Shown: positions 45,757 through 55,822 of the stretch, one piece after another
Position numbering within the stretch: the first letter of the stretch is position 1
Layout of the letters: every line of letters starts with the position of its first letter
From: Forficula auricularia
Taxonomy: Eukaryota; Arthropoda; Insecta; Dermaptera; Forficulidae
Reading direction: 5' to 3'
Assembly (NCBI GenBank): GCA_024734495.1
Contig: JALMQS010000099.1
Location: 64,470,270 to 64,534,269 of the forward strand
DNA length: 64,000 nucleotides
Position numbers and translations under genes: made by a program
The notes under the pieces: generated by a model
The model's input: only the letters and a program-made list of their open reading frames with translations
What the model was told of the DNA's origin: nothing
Database searches by the model: none

Positions 45757-45900
45757 CGAGGGGTGAACCGCGACCTAAAATCGTGTACACCTACTTCCAT
45801 TTCCAAGTAGAAGACAATAGATGACAATAGATTATCTAATGAATTCCAAAGTAATTCCAAGGACGGTGTACACCTAATTCCAATCGCGGTTCACCCCTCG
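45757..45900. mobile_element. hAT-like MITE, CGAGGGGTGAACCGCGA ends, copy 2
   Basis: 144 bp with ends CGAGGGGTGAACCGCGA and TCGCGGTTCACCCCTCG. TATGACAT flanks it on both sides (45749-45756, 45901-45908); the empty site is seen once in the sister MITE at 35079-35092. Confidence 0.9.
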
Positions 45901-45908
45901 TATGACAT

Positions 45909-46067
45909 ATTAGTTAATTAATAAAGTAAAGGGTGTGTAGTTTCACAGTGAATTATTCACTGTAGTATTCACAGTAAGTAATTCATTGTGAAACTACACA
46001 CCCTTTACTTTATTAATTAATATCATGTTTCACCTAAAACCTCCACCACTTTCCCAAAGTAAAAAAA
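45909..46067 (+). mobile_element. GTTTCAC/CCAACACC family copy with A-rich tail
   Basis: A 107-bp palindrome (GTAAAGGGTGTGTAGTTTCA and complement) is followed by CATGTTTCACCTAAAACC, CTTTCCC and a run of A. ACATATTA occurs on both sides. Confidence 0.65.
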
Positions 46068-46288
46068 AAACATATTAATTAATACCGTTCGAAAGAAAAA
46101 GAGATGCCGTATCGTCCAAGTAAAACTGCTACTTAAAATTACGATCGTAAGTTGTAGAAAAAAAATGTGAAAAATAGTTTATTTCCATATAAATCTATAA
46201 ATATAATAAAAACAATATTAAATTTTGTTTTTTTTATGTCTGCCCTGTAAAATATCCTTGTAGTGAGTTAGCAGGTTTACACTCTAAG

Positions 46289-46984
46289 ACGACGAAATAA
46301 TATATCTTTTCAATTCATTTAAGCAACAACAAACTATATTATAAAATTCTGTTGCTGACTTAATTCCTAGATAGCATGTTGGATTATAGGGTTCGATTCC
46401 CGAAGAGGGGTGACCCCTTCTGACATCTACATTAAAAAATTTTAATAAGTTCTATATTTGATACTGTTTTTTAATTTTTTTTTTTTAGTAAATTTGATAT
46501 TGACGAAACTGAAGCTTTCTAAAATTTTATATTTCTCAAAATTCAACACATTAGTTTCTAATCATTAAGGACTTGGAATTGGGATAAGTTAATTAAATAA
46601 AAAATAAAAAAAATTTATTATCGTTTATTAAATTTATTATTAGTTGATGATTAACAACAAAATTTGCATAGAGGCCGAAATAAAAAATGTTCAATTTACC
46701 ATAAAATACATTTTTATTAGACAAATAAAATTATATAAACACTTAAATATTATAGTATACAGACTTATCATAATTTCGATTAACAAAATATATGCATTAC
46801 AAATTAAAAATTGTGTACACTTGTAACCTGTAGGTAAACATTTATTATTTCTAAACTAGATGTTCAAACAAATTACACCAAATTTCTTACGAGAAGCTTT
46901 ATGTTATTATTAATATTATTATTTTTATTATTCAGTTCCATAATAAGTAGCTATTAAATATATCAACTTTTTAGAGGAAAACGA
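46289..46984. other. AT-rich; tRNA-like fragment at 46395-46425
   Basis: GGGTTCGATTCCCGAAGAGG followed by CCCCTTCTGACAT matches the tRNA-like family of 5.6-6.5 kb. The 60-codon frame at 46644-46826 is low-complexity. Confidence 0.5.
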
Positions 46985-47610
46985 TAATACTTAGTGTTAT
47001 ATGATAACGATAATACTTAGTGTTATATTGTACGCCCAATAGCGACGTTTCGGTGAATTATTGCAGTTTCTTTAGGCTCTATATAAAAAAACAAATTGAT
47101 ACAATCAAATTACTCATACTCATTTAAATCAACGAAAAAATTTTATATAATCAGCTTGATCAAATTTCTTCTAAGTACTTTGTCACTTGATTTTGCTTTG
47201 CCATTTAGTTATGGTATATCCTACAAATAATGATTTAAATACATTTCACTCATACACATATAAAGCCAATATTTATTTAGAGAAGCACTACAACTTTTCA
47301 AACAGTGTGTGGTCAGTTTGTGAACAACTATTGCTACTCTAAATAAATATTAGTGTTTTATGAGTGAAATGTATTCAAATCTCATTATATGTAGGATATA
47401 ACTAAATGGCAAATCAAAATCAAGTGGCAAAGTGTTTGGAAGAAATTTCATCAAGGTGATTATATAAAATTTTTGGGTTGATTTAAATGAGTATGAGTAA
47501 TTTGATTGTATCAATTTGTTTTTTTATATAGAGCCTGAAGAAGCTGAAATAAATCAACGAAACGTCGCTATTGATCGTACAATATAACATTGAGTATTAT
47601 TGTTCCTTCC
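46985..47610. repeat. 626-bp palindrome with hammerhead-like motif, family d
   Basis: Arms of about 290 bases (GTACGCCCAATAGCGACGTT, AAATTGATACAATCAAATTA and complements). The right arm has CTGAAGA (47535-47541), A, a weak stem, GAAAC; the left arm core is mutated. A 26-bp direct duplication (CGATAATACTTAGTG) starts the left side. Confidence 0.8.
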
Positions 47611-47796
47611 CCTCTGAAAAATTGATATATTTAAATTAATATTATTCTTTGTAAAAAGAGTGAAATTGTCTGTTAATTAATTAAACAATTAAAAGCCAGG
47701 GAAGCGATTTTCCGTGGCCCAGGGCGCCGAATATAATATAGCTATGCCACTGTGTATACCAAATTAAAATAGAAGCTTAAAATAATAAATCAAAGA

Positions 47797-47995
47797 GTCA
47801 ACTCGAAACGTCAATCCCTTCTAATGGTAGTTTAAACTTGTAGTCATTGCCCCAGTAAAAATAATTAATTAAAATCATCGACCAATGAAGTGACTGGAAT
47901 TTGACCCAGGCACTTAAGAGATAGACTCACGATAGTTGTACAATAAACATCCCTCTAAGAGATCGACGTTTCGAGTTCATTCCTAACTATATTAT
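47797..47995. repeat. Short inverted ends CAACTCGAAACGTC / GACGTTTCGAGTT
   Basis: Inverted pair about 190 bases apart. The GAAACGTC end resembles the PLE-type motifs, but no CTGANGA box is seen. Confidence 0.45.
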
Positions 47996-48129
47996 TTAGA
48001 GAAGAAAAACTTCAAAATTACATGTCGCTGGAAATAATGAGACAATTTTAATCTGATTTCTATTTCACTCAAGGTTGGTTAAACCCGAAGAAATCTTCCA
48101 CATGTAAATATATAAATATATATACTTAA

Positions 48130-48345
48130 ATATTATTTATATGATTACACTTTGAACCAAGACATATAATACAGTGTATTTTAAGATTATTAATTTTTAT
48201 TATTATATAATAAATATATTTGAGTGTCTATATTACTTAAAATAATAGCACTAAAATATATTTATAATATACTAATAAAAATAAATAATTTTAAAATACA
48301 CTATATTATGTCTTGGATTAAAGTGTAATCATATAAATAAAATAA
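48130..48345. repeat. 215-bp palindrome
   Basis: Arms of about 70 bases: TATATGATTACACTTTGAAC and AAGACATATAATACAGTGTA with complements. Confidence 0.78.
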
Positions 48346-48483
48346 GGTAGGTATTATTATTATTATTAAGAAGAAATATGTATACATATATAAGAAATAT
48401 AAAATCTTATTATATATATACACAACCAGTCTTAATAATACTAAAATATATTCATTTAAAGTTAAAAATCTTTTAATACAGTA

Positions 48484-48715
48484 TAGGATACTAGAGTGAG
48501 CAGTTTGGCCGTCCACCATCCCCGACCACCTACCCTACGCGAAACACTGCTTATATAGCCAGGGTCCCCCTCCAGCTGCCGGCCGAAAGCCAGCGGAGCC
48601 GCCCGACTCCCGGCGGAGAGTTGGCCCGAGCGGGGATAATCCCCGCCCATTAGCTGGTAGGGCCTTCTCCGCCAGGACGTCGAGCGGAGTCAGGGGAGGG
48701 AAGGGGGGCATTCAA
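48484..48715. promoter_or_regulatory. CpG-dense GC-rich island with TATATAAG on the minus strand
   Basis: About 230 bases rich in CpG (CGGCCGAAAGCCAGCGGAGC and similar) within DNA of roughly 25-30 percent GC. The minus strand has TATATAAG (48558-48551) preceded by GC-rich sequence, as in a TATA promoter. No initiator at the ideal distance and no confirmed exon; an insertion of GC-rich foreign or repeat DNA is the alternative. Confidence 0.3.
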
Positions 48716-49214
48716 TGGATTTCTTATAGGATAGGAATTTTGAAATGAAAGGGAGGGTTTCGTTTTACAAATATTATATTATTTATCATTTTTTTATTAC
48801 ATTTAAATTATAAATTGCAATATAAATATTATATATCTAATAGAAATGTTAATTTATGTTTTTGAGGACGAGCAGTGGATGGGTGACCGAGGGAGCTGAG
48901 GCAGCGAATTCTCTGTGAAAGAAATAAAAAAGAATTAATTCAATCTTTTATATTAACTTTAATTTCTCTCTACTAAAATAGAAATACTCTAAACATTATT
49001 TATATATTATTATTTTTTACAGACGGAGGCCTTGCACATCAATCAAGACAATTATTATTATTATCATTATTAAATTTATTTTCCATGCATTTTAAATTAA
49101 TTCTATGTAATGAACATTTTCAATTATTATAATAAAATAAACTGAAATTCCAATGTTGTTCTTTTATTTGCTTGCTAATATCCTTTTTCCTTTTCCTATC
49201 CTATTTAATATCTA
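48716..49214. other. No gene established
   Basis: A GC-richer stretch at 48860-48920 includes GGATGGGTGACCG, identical to the 5S rRNA internal promoter box C region. A good acceptor TTTTTTACAG at 49020 leads into ACGGAGGCCTTGCACATCAA with a short frame to TAA (49069). Confidence 0.35.
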
Positions 49215-49548
49215 GTTTTATTATATTTGTGACAAAACCAACCCTTCAATTTAACGAAAAATTTAAATCAAGTCACTTAAGTTCTGGAAGAAATTTAATA
49301 AATAACAAATTGGGTTTTCAACATCTTTCCTTGAAAAAAATATGGAACATTTAACAATATATGTAGTTATCAATTAAATAATACAAATAGTTATTAAAAT
49401 TATTGTTTTATTATATTTGTGACAAAACCAACCCTTCAATTTAACGAAAAATTTAAATCAAGTCACTTAAGTTCTGGAAGAAATTTAATAAATAACAAAT
49501 TGGGTTTTCAACATCGTTCCTTGAAAAAAATATGGAACATTTATTAAT
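49215..49548 (+). repeat. Recent duplication, 136-bp units 190 bp apart
   Basis: GTTTTATTATATTTGTGACA begins units at 49215 and 49405; the units differ at about one base. TTAATATCTAG lies before the first and after the second. Confidence 0.9.
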
Positions 49549-49674
49549 ATCTAGAGTATAATATTTAAATTTATGAGATTCTAGTTTTGGAGCCGCCTGA
49601 TCCCAATTATTCACTAATGAATTTTTGCAAATTCAGACAATAAAGAAAGATAAACTTAATAAGATATTTAATGC

Positions 49675-50469
49675 TAAGGTGACCAACTATTTTTTGTTCA
49701 AAAAGAGTACACTTTGCAAGTATTTCATAGGTGAAAAAAAGAAGAAAAAACGATAAAAACTTTATTTTCTTTTAAAAACATATTTTTCTTCGGAGTGGAT
49801 TTTTTTGCTAAATGAGGATGTTCGTCTAATAATGTAGCCACATCCGAACAACTTTCATTTTGCATATTAAATTTGACTGTTAAGACGGCAGATAATGTTT
49901 TTTCAGAAAGTTGCGACTTCTCACTGCTCCAATAATCATTCCCTAGTGAAAATACCCTTTCAACAGCAGCATTAGTGCCTGGACAACATAAGGAAATTTC
50001 TATTAAAACTTTTAAATTTTCATGTGGGATATGATCTACTCTAAAATGCCGAAAGATTTCTACCCATCTTTTGTCAAGTTCTATTTTCTCATCGTTCCAT
50101 TTCTTCAATTTTTCTTCATTTAAATATAAATTTACTCTTCGAATTTCTTCAAAGAGAAAATTGTCATTAATAACAATATCTTTTACTTCCTTCATTACAA
50201 ATTCGACTGCTGAAGAAACTTCTTTCCATTCAATTTTACTACTTAGAAGGGTCCATTTGAAACAATTTAATGCTCTAAAGTTCACTATCCATTCTTCGAT
50301 ATATTCATAGCAATTTTAAATATTTAATTAATAAAATTGAAATAAAATAATCTAAAAAAATGTTTTAGAAATACAAATGAGTATAAAATTATACAAATGA
50401 GTACTTTCAGAGTACGGTTTGCGAAAAAAGAGTACAAAACTCAGTAAATGAGTATAGTTGGTCACCTTA
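49675..50469 (-). mobile_element. hAT element, internally deleted, 795 bp
   Basis: Ends TAAGGTGACCAACTAT and ATAGTTGGTCACCTTA are perfect inverted repeats; TTAATGC flanks both sides (49668-49674, 50470-50476), consistent with an 8-bp duplication differing at one edge base. It contains the C-terminal part of its transposase. Confidence 0.87.
49725..50285 (-). pseudogene. hAT transposase C-terminal (dimerisation) fragment
   Basis: About 186 codons. The end contains ISLCCPGTNAAVERVFSLGN followed by LSEKTLSAVLTVKFN, the hAT C-terminal dimerisation motif (ERxFS...L....L...+.N) in which the A-ERVFS block packs the dimer. hAT transposases are about 500-700 residues; the zinc-finger and catalytic regions are missing, and a stop lies just upstream of the readable part. 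The frame is unbroken, so the internal deletion is probably not ancient. Such an element could be moved only by a full-length relative. Confidence 0.82.
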
Positions 50470-50511
50470 TTAATGCAAGTAATAAATAGATAGAAATAAG
50501 ATATACACATA

Positions 50512-51140
50512 TTATTATATATATTGTATTAGCCACGACTTTGCGATTTAGTTTTCAAATCTTCTTCAGGACTTGGGATTGTTATATAGTATTCCATAAT
50601 GTGATGTACTGTATACAGACTACATAAGTATATGTAATATACTTGTATATGTAAATATTTTCAATAAATTCTCACAAAAGCTTAAGCTTGTTACAAATGG
50701 TCAGAAGTCATAAGGAAAGAAAAAATCTCGAAACACATCGTCAGTTAACAAAAATAAATATAAAATTATTATTTTAGTATTTTTACTTATTTTTTTTTCA
50801 ATTAATCCAAAGTCATGCAGACCTTGTAAAATTTCAAGTGGCGTTGCAGTTTTTAAATCGTCTACTAATATCGATGCTTCAAATTTTAATTTGTGTTTTA
50901 AAATCTCGAATAAAATTTTTTATAAAACAAATTTGTAAAGAAAATTCAATTAACGATTTCGTTTTAGCCCCCCCCCCTAGATCTCTGGGCCCCGTGCGGG
51001 TGCACCTGTTGCACCTGCCTAGTTACGGCGCTGCATATAGTACATATAGACTGTATTCAGTATATACATCTCATTATTCTATATAACAATCCGAAGTCCT
51101 GAAGAAGATTTGAAAATTAAATCGCAAAGTCAACTTTGGA
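50512..51140. repeat. Palindrome, PLE-related, family e, with inserted hAT-like fragment
   Basis: Arms (GACTTTGCGATTTAGTTTTC and AATCTTCTTCAGGACTT with complements). The right arm reads CTGAAGA, A, GATTT...AAATC, GCAAAG: the GAAAC box is changed. An insert ends CCTAGTTACGGCGCTG at 51037, a hAT-type terminus, but its left border is unclear. Confidence 0.7.
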
Positions 51141-51455
51141 GATTTTTATTTTTTCTGCTGCTGCCTGAACTCTCTTTGATTTTTCGATTCGAAATAGATC
51201 AAGAGAGCGATCATTTACCTGCCAAGGGATCCTCAAAGGTGTTAAAAAATATTAATATACAATTTATTTAAGAAGATAAGTAAGCGAGAATAAACGGAGG
51301 GAGGCAAAGACACCCGCTAATATTAAATCCCCATTGACTAAATATGTTCTGGACAAACAATTATTATAGTTGAGAACTTTAGTTTGTTTGAGTTTTTTAA
51401 ATTAATATTTAAATAATCATTATAAATATGAGAATAAAATTTAAAAATATCAAAA

Positions 51456-51887
51456 AAAAAATAAGCTGACGTGTTCTGATGTGGCCATCCACTTGACTTT
51501 ACCATACAACCTGGCCTCTCACTTATATTTAGTATTTAATAAAATTATTTATAATCATGTAGGGGGGGGGTTAGTTTTTGCATTTTTAGATTACTGTGTG
51601 CCCACTGTGTATACAAAATTTGGTTGAGTTTAGAACAAGGCCCTATATTTTCATTTTTTTGACCCTACAACCCCCCCCCCCTCCCCACCGATCAATTTTT
51701 GGCGGTTAGTTTTTGTATTTTTAGACTTCTGGGGTCGCACTGATTATGTATATAAAATTTGGTTGAGTTTGCTCAAATAGCCTAGATTTTTAATTTTTAA
51801 CCCCCTTCACCTCCCCTTAATTTTGGGTCGATATGCACCAAAATCTAATCAGCTCTTAATCTCAATGAACCAAAACTACGTGTGAAA
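51456..51887 (-). repeat. TTTACCATACA-family repeat, copy 7, truncated
   Basis: Starts ATAAGCTGACGTGTTCTGAT; two module units; breaks off inside the conserved block after CCAAAACTACGTGTGAAA. Confidence 0.75.
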
Positions 51888-52257
51888 AAGTTTTCGTGGT
51901 TGTTAGGCCCTCAATAATTTAGAACCAGCCATATTAGTCAACCAAGTTCAGAAAGAGTATATTATAATAAAGTTTTACTAACCACTATCCAGGTGGATGG
52001 ATGATGTTCAGGCGACACACTCGAAACTGCAAACAAGCTATTGTTGTTAGAGAGGCACTAGAACAGCGGTCGCCAAGCCGCAGCTCGCGAGCTACCGATA
52101 GCACGCGGCGACATTTTTGGTAAATATCTAAAAAAAAAAGTTCAAAGTGAAAATATAGAAATTATTTAACGCTAGAAAACTAAACTTAAATCTTAGTTAC
52201 ATTATAACTAAACATTCGTCGAGCGGACTACGCATTAAAAAGCATTAATATCAACAA
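51888..52257. other. Mostly unassigned; hAT-like end at 52074
   Basis: CAGCGGTCGCCAAGCCGCAG with CTCGCGAGC resembles a hAT terminus; no partner. Confidence 0.4.
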
Positions 52258-52733
52258 AATCTATATAAATAAAAATGTACTGTTACGCTTAAGTGATACG
52301 TTCAAGGATCTCCGAAAGTTGTTCACCGATTTCTTTGAAATTTTCACATAACATTCCATTCAAATGCACGAGTGTTTTTTTATATAGTGTTTTTATAGAT
52401 ATCACACCTGTGGCATGTATTATTTTTCGAGGAAACAACGCCAGCGCCTCTCTGGGGGGGGGGGGGGGTAAACACACCTGTGGCGTGTAAAAATATATTA
52501 TTATTTTTTGAGGAAACAACGCCAGCGCCTCTCTGGTGGTAAAAGCAAACAAACAAGATGGCCGATAATAGCTTTTTGGAAATCTTTCAACTGTCAATAT
52601 TATTTTTGGTTAAGGGAACAATTTTGACAAGTAATATATAATTCATTTACTGTTTTAATACCTATTCTATAATTATTTGGTTTAGGCGTGAAGCATAAGA
52701 GTTAGTAACAGCAACGCGTGGTCGGGTCAGCTA
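52258..52733 (+). mobile_element. Possible Helitron C with internal 80-bp duplication
   Basis: TCTATATAAATAAAAATG start after A and GGTCGGGTCAGCTA before T at the end are Helitron-like. A segment with GAGGAAACAACGCCAGCGCC is duplicated (52428 and 52508). A 3' hairpin is weak, so the call is tentative. Confidence 0.35.
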
Positions 52734-53141
52734 TTATCTATATAAATTTTAAACAAAACGAGACGCTCCCTGCCAGGGGCTAGGTGACCCCGAGCCGAAG
52801 GCCCGTGCGTCAGCCAGTTGTTTAATAAAAATAGGAACTTGTTACATGGCACAATAGTATGGGTAAGTTAGAACTAAATAAGAACGAAATATTTAGGAAA
52901 TATGATTACACACATTTGCTACATACTATATGTCGACATTATGAGGGCCGCAAATTTCATTCTTCCATACTAGGATGGTCCTTATTTTGGGTATTTTCGA
53001 ATTTTTACACTGACAGAGGCTCATATGGTTCGAAATAAATAAAAAAAAATATCCCCCAAGTTTCAAGTCTCTATCTCAATTTTAACTTCTGCCGCAAAGC
53101 GATGCAAGTTTCCCATTAAATAACATGGGGTTTTTGGTATA
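52734..53141. other. No gene recognised
   Basis: GC-richer stretch at 52763-52820, otherwise AT-rich. Confidence 0.45.
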
Positions 53142-53445
53142 ATAATAAAACTTAAACAAGATGCGAGGTAGGTTTCGCAAAAAAAGAAATAAAACAAAAT
53201 TGAGTTTTGAATTCTATATATTTTCGCGCAGGTGAGCCCATTATCAGGAGTCAAAGAAAACTGATTATAAATTGGAAAAATAATTTTAAAATAACAATTT
53301 TTTTTTTGATGGTGGGCTCACCTCCGAAATATATCGAATTCAAAACTCAATTTTGTCCTATTTCTTTTTTGTGAAACTCACTCACATCTTACTCAAGTTT
53401 TATTATTATATTAAAATGTTTCACCTAGAACCAACACCTAACTCC
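53142..53445 (+). mobile_element. Palindrome plus GTTTCAC/CCAACACC module
   Basis: Arms of about 95 bases (TAGGTTTCGCAAAAAAAGAA, ATTGAGTTTTGAATTC and complements, 53142-53403) are followed by ATGTTTCACCTAGAACCAAC at 53416, the same order as in the other family copies. Confidence 0.7.
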
Positions 53446-53632
53446 TTAAAAGTTATTGGGGTTTTTGGCGTGATCAATTTTTTTATTCCGGCCAAAGTAA
53501 TGTTTCAAAAATTTTGAAACTCTGTAGACTTTATCCTTTATTAAATAGTAGCTATACATCAGAATTTTTACAGATTTTTGGCTATTATAATTTTGGAGTC
53601 TATAACTAACTAACATTTGCATAAAAGTTAAG

Positions 53633-53832
53633 TAGCAACTAGACTTTCGTCGAGCGGACGACGGGATGGCCGTAAGTTAATTCCTAATTGAAGTGTGAAC
53701 ACAATTGCATCACACACTACACTGTTTATTGAAATTATTAAGGTAGAAAAAGAAAGACGGACCTGGAACCCGGGGAAGTTTGTGAACTTCACATTCGAGT
53801 GGAGGTGCATCGTCGCGCGGACGAATGATTAG
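53633..53832. mobile_element. 200-bp foldback with TTCGTCGAGCGGACGACG-type ends
   Basis: Left AACTAGACTTTCGTCGAGCG and the complement of the right end AACTAATCATTCGTCCGCGC align. A related left end is at 52205-52230. Confidence 0.5.
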
Positions 53833-54036
53833 TTATCTAGGGTTAATGAGGAATTCTTATTCTAAAATACTTTCATAGAAAAAAATATATTAAAACTACT
53901 TTTTTGTATTAGTTGAATAAAAGATTTCACTGTCGATGGTAACAGAATTGTTTTTATTTTAGGTTAAAATAAAATAAAATGAGAGAGTCTTCTGTTTTTT
54001 AAATAAAATAATTTTTAATTATTTCTAGAGACTATA

Positions 54037-54063
54037 GTTTCGAAGGCATTGCTTCATCATCAG
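54037..54063 (-). ncRNA. Single hammerhead-like core
   Basis: CTGATGA (54063-54057), T, GAAG...CTTC stem, GAAAC (54041-54037), then TATAGTC. Not accompanied by a clear inverted partner. Confidence 0.5.
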
Positions 54064-54074
54064 TCTATCACAAA

Positions 54075-54969
54075 TATTTCAAATTAGTTACAAATTAAGA
54101 TTTTACTTTTTTTAATTTTTCTAGTTTTCATTGTTTTATAATGGAATTTTAAAAATTATTGAATTAATATAAAATTTTTTCAAATATTAATTAAAAAGAG
54201 CGCAAAGTCAGCCAAGATATTATTAGTCAAGTTAAATCTTTCACACTTTTCAAATTATTAAATTTAAAATTTATTTAAATAATTAGCGTCAAGATTTTAC
54301 ATCTTGTTTTGAAAAAAGATGGAATTTTTTCAAAAATCAACCCAGGTTAGGTACATAACCATTATAATATTAAGAAATGAATTTAAATTTTATTTAGAAC
54401 TAATCTAAGATTTTAATAGAAATATTTTTACAATGCATATACGAGGGCTTCATCCCTTCAGGAATCGAACCCAATCTTTTAATTATTTAATCATTATTAT
54501 CTCAGAAACTGTGTTGTAACTATGAATTAAAATTTACTTAAAAATGTATTAGTTATTGTTTAATGTTGGATTAGTTTTTTATAACAATGGTAAGAAGAGT
54601 TTCTTAATTATAATTAAATATGTATGTAAACTTTCCGATATCCCGTATAGTGCAATGTATAAGAGTCTGAAAAACTCTATCTTTGGAATTTAATATCTCC
54701 GGAACTATATTCTACATAAATTTCGTTTTACCACCAATCGATGCAGAAGTATTTAAATAATAATCTGTCTAAATTTCAAAAAAATCTTAAGAAACCCCAT
54801 ATGGTGAAACAACTACCTTAAGTTCAAAATGTTAACCTTAAAAGCTAAATATAAATCTTGCCATCAAGCGTGAATCGATGTCGGTTTATTATATAAAATT
54901 TAAATTAATTTTGGAAGAAAAATTAACAATCCAAATATTAAAATAAAGATAAATTTAATGGGAACTTAC
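54075..54969. other. AT-rich; tRNA-like fragment at 54445-54480
   Basis: Minus strand GGTTCGATTCC at 54462-54473 belongs to the tRNA-like family. No coding region. Confidence 0.5.
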
Positions 54970-55171
54970 CAGAATCAGATCAGGGCAGAATACCATCACC
55001 GATGCATTACTGCACTGGATTTAGGCGGATGTAGATAGTCTATCCTAGTCAATACTGTTTTGATAGCATGGTAGGTCCTTGGCCTATTCAAGAGTTTGTT
55101 TTGGGTCCTGAATTCAAATTGGCGGATTATGACATTGACTATATTTTTCTCTGTGCCCAGTTGATTTATAG
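54970..55171 (-). CDS. Candidate exon (57 open codons then stop), unknown protein
   Basis: On the minus strand an acceptor CTCTTTTTTTATAG precedes base 55171 and a consensus donor CTG|GTAAGT follows base 54970. One frame is open from 55169 through 57 codons (beginning INQLGTEKNIVNVIIRQFEF, later TYHAIKTVLTRIDYLHPP) to TGA at 54998-54996; the other frames close early. The composition is that of a real protein. Either it is a last coding exon with an intron in the 3' UTR, or a spliced RNA with a fortuitous frame. Family not recognised. Confidence 0.42.
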
Positions 55172-55822
55172 CTATAAAAAAAGAGAATTAAAATTGTTTA
55201 CTAAATTATAATACTAAATATTTATTTATTTAATTTATTATTCTTGGGATAGTGTTTGAAATATAATGTAAATTTAACGTAAAGTCTTTATACTATTTAT
55301 TATTATATTGAAATTCTTTTCAAGCACCAATGCTTTAATTCAAAGTGTAGGTCACGAACTAATGATGTGGGATCGCCAATAAACTATATGTAATTAACTT
55401 AATCGAGAATAGTTTTGTGCACAATTACAACTTATTTTGTTTAAAATAAATACATTTATAAAATTAATTTTTTGCATTTATTTTCTTTCTTTTTTCTCCT
55501 TGTTTTTCTTATGTGAGTCGGATTATAAATAATGCATTCTAATTCGAATCTATTAAATGACACCCTCTTGTGATTTTCTTACAAAAATTTAAATCTATTT
55601 CTATCGGCAACTTAACTTTCATACCCCTTGCTTTAGTTAATTTATAAAGACTTTATACTACATATTTTACAGGATAGGTATTGCCAGTATGTAGAAGATG
55701 ACCAATATAATGTATATTATATGTATTTTTATAAATTAAAGGGTTTATTCAGTCACATAAAAGACACACCGATATATAAATAGAAATTAATGAGATTGTC
55801 CTCTGCTTGATGCAAATAAACA
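55172..55822. other. No gene recognised
   Basis: AT-rich; a half palindrome (AAATTAAAGGGTTTATTCAG) and the TGCTTGATGCAAATAAACA PLE-type end lie at 55735-55822. Confidence 0.5.

Larger units (their letters stand above)
45711..46288. mobile_element. CTTAGAG MITE, copy 2, with two nested insertions
   Basis: Same ends as 35035-35291. Relative to that copy it has an insertion at TATGACAT (hAT MITE, 45757-45900) and another at ACATATTA (about 45909-46067). Confidence 0.82.
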
